A stretch of 30,796 nt of DNA from Gracilimonas sp031580945 (GTDB lineage: Bacteria > Bacteroidota > Rhodothermia > Balneolales > Balneolaceae), in contig JAVLBT010000017.1 in the NCBI GenBank assembly GCA_031580945.1, forward strand, positions 1 through 30,796, written 5' to 3'. Shown here one piece after another: positions 25,644 through 30,796 of this stretch. The position numbers and the translations under genes were made by a program. Position 1 is the stretch's first letter, and each line of letters starts with the position of its first letter. Under the pieces are notes generated by a model, which did not search any database, was not told where the DNA came from, and saw only the letters and a list, made by a program, of their open reading frames with translations.

Positions 25644-26192
25644 TCAGTTCTCAATTTCTAAGATCGTAAGATTGTGATTGGTGTAGATGTCGATATCAGC
25701 GGCTATATGCAATGATTTTTCAACGATTTCCCTTGCGGTCAGGTCAGAAGACTCATTGACCATAGCCCGTGCTGCAGCATGTGCGTATGAGCCTCCGCTT
25801 CCAATAGTAGCAATGGAATGATCTGGCTCAATTACATCTCCCTGACCGGATATAACCAACGATTTCTCATTATTCATTACGATTAGAAGAGCCTGCAATT
25901 TTTGAAGGAATTTGTCCTTCCGCCATTCTTTGGCAAGTTCAACCGCAGCACGTTCCATATTTCCATTATACTCACTGAGCTTTTCCTCATACTTTTCAAA
26001 TAACGTAAAAGCATCAGCAGTAGAACCGGCAAATCCGGCTAATATTTTACCATCATATAATTTTCTTACTTTTTTGACAGTACTTTTCATTACGGTTTTA
26101 TCCATCGTAGCCTGACCATCGCTTCCGATGGCAGCTTTTCCATTATGGATAACACCCACAACCGTTGTGGCATGTAATTCAGATAAATTCAT
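25644..26192 (-). CDS. hslV: ATP-dependent protease peptidase subunit HslV (ClpQ)
   Basis: Proteasome-like N-terminal-threonine peptidase, expected as a double hexamer. The catalytic Thr is probably Thr9 in ELHATTVVGV, exposed by removal of an eight-residue propeptide MNLSELHA, as in Bacillus ClpQ/CodW rather than the Met-only form of E. coli. Conserved segments: IGSDGQATMD, KVRKLYDGKILAGFAGSTAD, AVELAKEWR, ATIGSGGSYAHAAARAM and DIYTNHNLTILE. At 182 residues it has the usual length. It is followed by hslU with a one-base gap and lies 54 bp downstream of the RNase E/G gene on the same strand. Confidence 0.97.
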   Translation of the reverse strand: MNLSELHATTVVGVIHNGKAAIGSDGQATMDKTVMKSTVKKVRKLYDGKILAGFAGSTADAFTLFEKYEEKLSEYNGNMERAAVELAKEWRKDKFLQKLQALLIVMNNEKSLVISGQGDVIEPDHSIATIGSGGSYAHAAARAMVNESSDLTAREIVEKSLHIAADIDIYTNHNLTILEIEN

Positions 26193-26246
26193 GTTCTAAT
26201 ATTCGTTATAAGGTTGACTCAAGAAGTACAAAAACCAAGCCAAGCC

Positions 26247-27992
26247 TTAATTGGAAGACTTATAGGACTTGGATCTTCCTCTTCCACTCGAATTGTCATT
26301 ATTACCTGACGTTCTGTTACCGTTACGGCGCTCTTTTTTGGAGATGTCAAGGTTCTCTTTACTGCCTTTACCACTGTCGAGTTCCAGAAGCTCACCCTCG
26401 CGATTTAAGACGTCTTCAATAGATTCATCCAGCATCACAATTTCAGTAATATCAATGTCTGAACCAACCAGCGTAGCACGGAATTCATTCATCGATACGG
26501 TTTCGTCACCAATAAGTGAGATTTTGATGTGATACTTAAGCATCCACTTCCAATGGGTACTCATCAGCCCTTTTGTCAGAACTGATTTTAGGTAAGGGTT
26601 TACATAAATGTCTACAGCACGATAATTGGTATTGTGCTTGAATTTACTTAACCAGGTTTCAAGGTCAGTGAGAATGGTATCCTCAGTAACAACATTACCG
26701 GAGCCACCACAAACTGGGCATACTTTTGATACCGAATTCACCACGCTTGGGCGAATTCGCTGTCGCGTGATCTGAACAAGGCCGAAGTCACTCATTCCAA
26801 GGACATTTGTTTTGGCCGGATCCTTAGCAAATTCCTTTTTGAGTTCATCATAGATCTTTTTCCGATTTTTATCATCCCGGAGATCAATAAAATCAACGAC
26901 AATAATACCACCAATGTCACGAAGGCGTAACTGTTTGGCTACTTCACGGGCCGCCTCCAAATTCGTTTTTAGAGAATTATCTTCCTGCCGTTGTTTAGCC
27001 GCGTAAGGACCCGAGTTAACATCAACTACATACATCGCTTCCGTTTGTTCGAAGATCAGGTAACCACCAGACTTCATACGGACTCGCGGACTAAAGATGG
27101 AGTTTACGTCATGAGCAATCTTCATGTAATCAAAAATGTGCTCCTTGCCCTTATAGAGCTCCACATTTGGGACCATTTTAGGCGCAATCTGACTTACATA
27201 AGATTTGATCTGACGATACATCTCAGGGTCATCGATCAGAACCCGGTCGTAGTTCTTAGCAAAAAGATCACGGATCAAGCTTTCCGTCATATTCAAGTCA
27301 CGATAGAGAAGGGCAGGGGGTTTAGCATCTTCCAGCTTATCAACAATTTTTTCCCATTTCATCAGCACATTACGGAGGTCATCTTCCAGGGCTTCTTTAT
27401 CCTGACCTTGTGCCACTGTTCGCACAATTACTCCAAAGCCATCAGGTACCATATTATTAAGTACACCTTTTAACCTGCGACGCTCTTTGTAGTTATTAAT
27501 CTTTTTGGAAACGGCAATGTAATCCCCCATTGGGATCAACACTAAAAAACGGCCCGCAATCGTAATATCAGTTGAGATACGGGGTCCTTTTGACCCTATG
27601 GGTTCTTTTACGATCTGTACCAACAGTTTTTGGCCGGTCCGTAGTATCTTCCCTGCCAGGATCTGCTTCTCTATATTTGAAAGTTTTTCCTTATTTGTAA
27701 CGTCTTTTTTGGCGTGATTAGGAATAGCATTTTCACCATTTAATTTGGTGATATATTCGTCCAAATGGTCGCCGGCATCCGAAAAGTGAAGGAAAGCGTC
27801 CTTCGGGGTTCCCATATCTATAAAGGCAGCTCGAATTCCGCTGAGTACTTTGTGAACGCGTGCTACATAAATGTTACCAACCGTACGTTGATTTTCTTCT
27901 GTTTCTATAAAAAGCTGCGCTAACTCGTTGTTTTCTAATAGCGCAATACGGGTCTGATTGCCCGAAGAGTGAATAATAATTTGATTCTTCAT
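26247..27992 (-). CDS. rng: Ribonuclease E/G family endoribonuclease
   Basis: Single-strand-specific endoribonuclease for rRNA processing and mRNA turnover. From the ATG at 27992 (MKNQIIIHSSGNQ) it has 581 residues; an in-frame TTG at 28040 would add 16 poorly aligned residues. The S1 RNA-binding domain covers about 36-150 (GNIYVARVHKVLSGIRAAFIDMG). The catalytic DNase I-like region has VVDVNSGPYAAK (Asp near 323) and VVDFIDLRDDKNRK (Asp near 366). The zinc-link is CPVCGGSG (about 425). The C-terminus is a short Lys/Arg/Ser/Asn-rich tail (GNRTSGNNDNSSGRGRSKSY) instead of the long RNase E scaffold. Length and tail favour the RNase G-type group. Over 900 bp without another gene precede it. Confidence 0.95.
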   Translation of the reverse strand: MKNQIIIHSSGNQTRIALLENNELAQLFIETEENQRTVGNIYVARVHKVLSGIRAAFIDMGTPKDAFLHFSDAGDHLDEYITKLNGENAIPNHAKKDVTNKEKLSNIEKQILAGKILRTGQKLLVQIVKEPIGSKGPRISTDITIAGRFLVLIPMGDYIAVSKKINNYKERRRLKGVLNNMVPDGFGVIVRTVAQGQDKEALEDDLRNVLMKWEKIVDKLEDAKPPALLYRDLNMTESLIRDLFAKNYDRVLIDDPEMYRQIKSYVSQIAPKMVPNVELYKGKEHIFDYMKIAHDVNSIFSPRVRMKSGGYLIFEQTEAMYVVDVNSGPYAAKQRQEDNSLKTNLEAAREVAKQLRLRDIGGIIVVDFIDLRDDKNRKKIYDELKKEFAKDPAKTNVLGMSDFGLVQITRQRIRPSVVNSVSKVCPVCGGSGNVVTEDTILTDLETWLSKFKHNTNYRAVDIYVNPYLKSVLTKGLMSTHWKWMLKYHIKISLIGDETVSMNEFRATLVGSDIDITEIVMLDESIEDVLNREGELLELDSGKGSKENLDISKKERRNGNRTSGNNDNSSGRGRSKSYKSSN

Positions 27993-28466
27993 GTGTAAAT
28001 TTCTTCCTTTCCCGAAAACCGCTAAAGCCTCTGCAAACAAACCATCGCATTAATTTATGGTGCAAATTGAGTACGTTCTCATGCTGTAGAGAGGGGATTG
28101 AAGCAAACGGACGTGCGGCTGCCTCGGGAGTAATATCTGTTAAAATTGTTTTTTGGGGTGACTCAGATTCAGAGTCAGAAAAGAGATTCTGCATTATGGT
28201 TGTAAAAAGTAGTCCGCAGAAAAAGAAAAAATTGAGAGTGACATCGGTACAATAAACATTCAAAGATGTCAGGTTTGTTTGTTCTTGATATGTATTCTGT
28301 GCGTAGTGCAATAGAAAAGTTAGTATAAAAAGCTTGTTTTGGTCAATTTTTTCTACAAAGAATATAACTGTGTAACCTCATTAATGTAAACGCTTTTTGG
28401 GATTATTTTATTGGGGAGAGCACGATTCGATATTACTACTGTGAGGAGATGTTGGGGGGGGGATTT

Positions 28467-28499
28467 AACGGTCTGCCGGCTAAAGCCAGTCGGACCGTT
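28467..28499 (+). repeat. GC-rich imperfect hairpin followed by a T-rich run
   Basis: AACGGTC (28467-28473) pairs with GACCGTT (28493-28499), around a core with GGCTAAAGCC (28478-28487). The plus strand continues TGTCTTTTTCT. It resembles a terminator on the plus strand, though no plus-strand gene lies upstream, so a palindromic repeat unit is an equal possibility. Confidence 0.5.
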
Positions 28500-28568
28500 T
28501 GTCTTTTTCTACCAAGATAGCCTAATCCATCGATCAGGCGGGTAATCCGTCAGATCGAACCCAAAGAT

Positions 28569-28717
28569 CTTTTAAGTCTTGAGCGAGGTAAATAAGTTGC
28601 TATTGGAAAAGCTGTTTATCGAGCGGAGACTTAAAAGTTGTAGTCATCGATGTATCTGATAAAAGTTTGAAGACTTTTTGTTGCTAATACTTTGCAGTCA
28701 CCGCTTCGCTCAAGACT
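28569..28717. repeat. Two overlapping, mutually exclusive inverted repeats
   Basis: CTTTTAAGTCT (28569-28579) pairs with AGACTTAAAAG (28627-28637), 11 bp perfect. AGTCTTGAGCGA (28575-28586) pairs with TCGCTCAAGACT (28706-28717), 12 bp perfect. The two left arms overlap at 28575-28579, so both stems cannot form at once. Confidence 0.6.
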
Positions 28718-28758
28718 GAAAATCTCATTATGGCTTTACAGGCATCTATCCAAAATTT

Positions 28759-28822
28759 AACCCTTCCAGGGTTACATCAGGGTGAAAGTTGACTAAGGAT
28801 ACTATGTAACCCTGGAAGGGTT
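28759..28822. repeat. 19-bp inverted repeat of a self-palindromic unit (REP/BIME-like)
   Basis: AACCCTTCCAGGGTTACAT (28759-28777) and its exact reverse complement (28804-28822) are separated by 26 bp. Each arm is itself a hairpin, AACCCT-TCC-AGGGTT. A third, partial copy, CCTGGAAGGGTTT, lies at 28888-28900. The arrangement resembles bacterial interspersed palindromic elements. Confidence 0.75.
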
Positions 28823-28936
28823 TACCTAAGGAATAGATTTTTACTACTCATCCACCCAAAGATCTTTGTTGAAATTGAGCTCAATAGCCTGGAAGGGTTT
28901 TCGTTTTAGGGATCTTCATTCACTCCTCATCCACCC
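28811..28936. repeat. Degenerate direct duplication of the murA 3' end
   Basis: The block 28888-28936, which includes the last codons of murA, has a diverged copy at 28811-28857. Both have CTCATCCACCC at one end and CCTGGAAGGGTTT at the other, with the same spacing within two bases. The copies are offset by about 79 bp. Confidence 0.55.
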
Positions 28937-30188
28937 GCCTGATGTTTGCCCCAACTGCACTCAGTTTATTTTCCAGATCTTCGTAGCCGCGATCGAGGTG
29001 GTAGATGCGGAGTACATCCGAATGATTTTCAGCAACCAAAGCTGCCAGCACCAAACTTACACTGGCGCGCAGATCGGTGCTCATCACCGAAGCGCCTAAG
29101 AGTGGCGTTTTTCCTGAAATATGAACGGTGTTCTTTTCCACTTCCATATCGGCGCCGAGGCGGGTGAGTTCCGGCACATAGCTAAATCGATCAAAATAGA
29201 CGGTATCTGTTACTTTGGATTCGCCTTTAGCTTGGGTCATCATGGTGGCCCATTGGGCTTGCAGGTCGGTAGGAAACCCGGGATAAATGGCTGTTTTGAT
29301 AGACACCGGCTTCAGTTGATCCGGTGCTTTTACTTTAATGGTGGTTCCGTCAATTTCAACCGAAGTACCGGTTTTTTTGAGCTTTTTTGTGAAGTTTCCA
29401 AGATGTTCGGGATTACAGCCGGTGAGGGTCAATTCGGAACCCGGGAACATGGCTCCGGCAATCATAAACGTACCCAATTCAATGCGATCAGGATCGTTGG
29501 AAACTTCAATTCCTTTTAACTCATCCACAGCATTTACGGTCAGTGTATCCGAACCAATTCCTTCAATGTTAGCCCCCATTTTAACCAGGTGATTGCAAAG
29601 TTGCACCACATCCGGTTCTTTGGCAGCATTTTTAAGGGTAAACTTTTTCGCTTTCAATACCGAAGCAAGCAATAAGTTCACCGTAGCTCCAACAGAGCTC
29701 GGTTCCAGCCGGAAAGAACCGCCTTCAATTTTATTATCGGCTTTAGCAATTACGTATCCTTTTTCAAGGGAGATATCGATGCCCATGGCTTCCATGCCTT
29801 TCAGGTGTAGATCTACGGGACGAGGCCCCCAGGCACAACCGCCGGGCAGAGAGACTTTAGCGTATCCATGTTTACCCACCAGAGCTCCGAGCATGTAAAA
29901 AGAAGCCCGCATTTTGCGAACCAGGTCGTAAGGAGCTTCCAGGTGATTTACGTGCGACGGGTCGATCACAAGTTTGTTTTCATCTTCATGAAAATCAACT
30001 TGTGCGCCTACCACGCGGATTACATTATTAAACGTGTAGATATCTTTCAGGCGGGGTATGTTGTGAAGGGTAGTGGCGGAATTTCCCAGAAGTGAGGCTG
30101 CCATCAAAGGCAGTGCGGCATTTTTTGAGCCGCTGATGGGAATGGTTCCTTTAAGTGTGTTGCCGCCTTCAATTACAAATTTATCCAA
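28920..30188 (-). CDS. murA: UDP-N-acetylglucosamine 1-carboxyvinyltransferase
   Basis: Transfers enolpyruvate from PEP to UDP-GlcNAc, the first committed step of peptidoglycan synthesis; cytoplasmic. The 422 residues match the family. Active-site features: SGSKNAALP (Lys22, Asn23) and the catalytic Cys118 in PGGCAWGPRPVDLHL, the residue alkylated by fosfomycin. Other landmarks are RKMRASFYMLG (91-101), EPSSVGATVNLLLA, PDRIELGTFMIAG, YPGFPTDLQAQ and DLRASVSLVLAAL. The start is TTG at 30188 and overlaps the end of the biotin-carrier gene by 8 bp; no in-frame ATG exists before residue 29, so TTG is well supported. The coding region is clearly richer in GC than most of the window. Confidence 0.96.
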   Translation of the reverse strand: MDKFVIEGGNTLKGTIPISGSKNAALPLMAASLLGNSATTLHNIPRLKDIYTFNNVIRVVGAQVDFHEDENKLVIDPSHVNHLEAPYDLVRKMRASFYMLGALVGKHGYAKVSLPGGCAWGPRPVDLHLKGMEAMGIDISLEKGYVIAKADNKIEGGSFRLEPSSVGATVNLLLASVLKAKKFTLKNAAKEPDVVQLCNHLVKMGANIEGIGSDTLTVNAVDELKGIEVSNDPDRIELGTFMIAGAMFPGSELTLTGCNPEHLGNFTKKLKKTGTSVEIDGTTIKVKAPDQLKPVSIKTAIYPGFPTDLQAQWATMMTQAKGESKVTDTVYFDRFSYVPELTRLGADMEVEKNTVHISGKTPLLGASVMSTDLRASVSLVLAALVAENHSDVLRIYHLDRGYEDLENKLSAVGANIRRVDEE

Positions 30189-30687
30189 TGGGTTCGATCT
30201 CCAGTATAGGTGAATTTTTTTCTAATGATGCTCCGACCTCCGCCGAAATACTTGCAATGGTTCCTGAAATAGGTGCCTTCAACTCGTTTTCCATTTTCAT
30301 GGCTTCAAGGATCACGAGCGGCTGATCTTTTTCAACTTTATCGCCTTCACTAACCATAATTTCGAGGATTTTACCGGGCATAGGGGCGTTTAAAATTCCT
30401 TCGCCGGCTGCCAGTGCGGTTTTGAATCCAAGTCGGTCGAGCAATAATTCTTGTTCGTCTTTAACCTGTACCGAATGCCAAACACCGTTCATCGTAAACT
30501 CGATGCCGGAACCTTCTTTAGATATATTATCAATTTTATAGGTTTTTGTTCCCGTTCGGAGAATATAGCGGCCGTTTACAAATTCGAAGGTATAGTTTCC
30601 TTTAGTATCTCCGGAAGTGAATTCACCTTTTTCCGGGATCAGTTCAACATCGTGTTCGCTTTCGCCAATAATTGCCTGAAATTTCAT
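30181..30687 (-). CDS. Biotin carboxyl carrier protein (biotinyl domain of an acyl-CoA or pyruvate carboxylase)
   Basis: A 168-residue carrier that swings carboxybiotin between carboxylase and carboxyltransferase subunits. The biotinyl domain is about 96-166: APMPGKILEIMVSEGDKV, then the biotinylation motif ILEAMKMENEL with Lys131, then APISGTIASI. The N-terminal half (1-90) is a beta-rich domain (YTFEFVNGRYILRTGTKTYKID) like the region linking biotin carboxylase to the biotinyl domain in acyl-CoA carboxylase alpha chains. Here it is a stand-alone protein, as is common in Bacteroidota propionyl- or methylmalonyl-type complexes. The ATG overlaps the stop of an upstream gene (ATGA). The partner carboxylase is not in the window; substrate is unknown. 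Confidence 0.92.
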   Translation of the reverse strand: MKFQAIIGESEHDVELIPEKGEFTSGDTKGNYTFEFVNGRYILRTGTKTYKIDNISKEGSGIEFTMNGVWHSVQVKDEQELLLDRLGFKTALAAGEGILNAPMPGKILEIMVSEGDKVEKDQPLVILEAMKMENELKAPISGTIASISAEVGASLEKNSPILEIEPIG

Positions 30688-30796
30688 CGCTTTACCTGTT
30701 TCATGTGTTTGATTCCTGATTTAGTGATGCGGTATGTGGCTTCTTTTATATTATCCGAGTCGAACCACTGAAGGCTGTTCTCTATCGACTTATTTG
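30684..30796 (-). CDS. 3' end of an unidentified upstream gene (partial)
   Basis: An open frame enters from the right edge of the window and ends in a TGA that overlaps the biotin-carrier ATG (ATGA). It encodes 36 residues, ending YRITKSGIKHMKQVKR. The ATGA overlap and clean frame suggest a real gene of the same operon. The YRITKSG segment is reminiscent of the C-terminus of winged-helix proteins, but too little is visible to name it. Confidence 0.55.
   Translation of the reverse strand, partial: NKSIENSLQWFDSDNIKEATYRITKSGIKHMKQVKR

Larger units (their letters stand above)
27993..28919. other. Gene-free, repeat-rich intergenic region (927 bp)
   Basis: No credible gene is present between murA and the RNase gene. 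The first part (27993-28440) probably holds the RNase gene's 5' UTR and promoter. A small dyad, TGACTC/GAGTCA (28159-28164 and 28172-28177), lies there. The second part (28440-28919) is a mosaic of hairpins and repeats: a nine-G run (28454-28462), a hairpin around 28467-28499, arms at 28569-28579/28627-28637 and 28575-28586/28706-28717, 19-bp arms at 28759-28777/28804-28822, and a direct repeat of the murA end. No tRNA or recognisable structured RNA is seen. Confidence 0.75.

Noticed and set aside
26991..27473. Plus-strand frame of 160 codons within the RNase E/G gene
   Set aside because: Antisense shadow of a strongly conserved coding region.
28067..28255. Plus-strand frame of 62 codons upstream of the RNase gene
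   Set aside because: Low-complexity, no similarity I recognise, antisense to the likely leader.
27874..28311. Minus-strand frame of 145 codons overlapping the start of the RNase E/G gene
   Set aside because: It overlaps the conserved N-terminus of the RNase in another frame, has no recognisable domain and an odd composition; most likely chance.
28467..28510. Hairpin as the murA terminator
   Set aside because: It lies over 400 bp after murA and the T-rich tail is on the opposite strand; a terminator for murA would need the tail on the minus strand.
29121..29519. Plus-strand frame of 132 codons within murA
   Set aside because: Antisense shadow of murA.
1..30796. CRISPR arrays, tRNA or rRNA genes, transposases, integrases, toxin-antitoxin or defence genes
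   Set aside because: None was seen: no regularly spaced repeats, no cloverleaf-like sequence and no coding region with the relevant motifs.

Overview
The window looks like about 31 kb of chromosome from a marine-type member of the Bacteroidota/Balneolota group. I favour a Balneolaceae-like organism, but that is inference. Supporting signs are a C-terminal type IX secretion (T9SS) sorting domain on a large FG-GAP repeat protein, low GC over most of the window, few Shine-Dalgarno sequences, several TAnnTTTG motifs upstream of genes (the Bacteroidota -7 element), an HslUV protease with a short HslV propeptide, a single RNase E/G protein, and FtsX without an adjacent FtsE. A run of ten Ns inside miaB shows that this is a scaffolded draft assembly.

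Layout. 1-6.3 kb: a ROK-family sugar kinase-like gene on the + strand converges on a minus-strand set made of a clan GH-A glycoside hydrolase, a GH3 beta-glucosidase-type enzyme and an unrecognised membrane protein. 6.3-9.5 kb: the same minus-strand run continues upstream into housekeeping genes, read in the order pgsA, pgpA, pyrE, miaB, membrane protein, GH3, GH-A. 9.7-15.6 kb: a plus-strand run of a small two-helix membrane protein, cinA, a TonB-receptor-like outer-membrane beta-barrel, ftsX and a PBP4-type D,D-carboxypeptidase lipoprotein. 15.6-18.2 kb: a Fur-family regulator (minus) divergent from a long-chain acyl-CoA ligase (plus). 18.2-18.6 kb: an AT-rich intergenic stretch with at least four inverted repeats. 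18.6-22.1 kb: a secreted 1171-residue FG-GAP/Fn3/T9SS protein. 22.2-28.0 kb: minus-strand ctpA (S41 protease), hslU, hslV and an RNase E/G gene, with clear terminators after the FG-GAP gene and after hslU. 28.0-28.9 kb: a gene-free, repeat-rich stretch. 28.9-30.8 kb: minus-strand murA and a biotin carboxyl carrier protein, visibly richer in GC than the rest, plus the 3' end of an unidentified upstream gene.

How the genes fit together. Most encode core envelope and quality-control functions: phospholipid synthesis (PgsA, PgpA), peptidoglycan synthesis and trimming (MurA, DacB-like, FtsX), proteolysis (HslUV, Ctp), RNA processing and modification (RNase E/G, MiaB), pyrimidine synthesis (PyrE), and fatty-acid activation and carboxylation (acyl-CoA ligase, biotin carrier). 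The glycosidase pair with the ROK kinase suggests use of beta-glucosides or beta-glucan oligosaccharides, but there is no SusCD pair or sugar transporter beside them. I see no CRISPR array, tRNA, rRNA, transposase, integrase or convincing defence system. The least explained items are the 479-residue membrane protein, the outer-membrane protein between cinA and ftsX, the unusual ROK protein, and the two structured intergenic regions.
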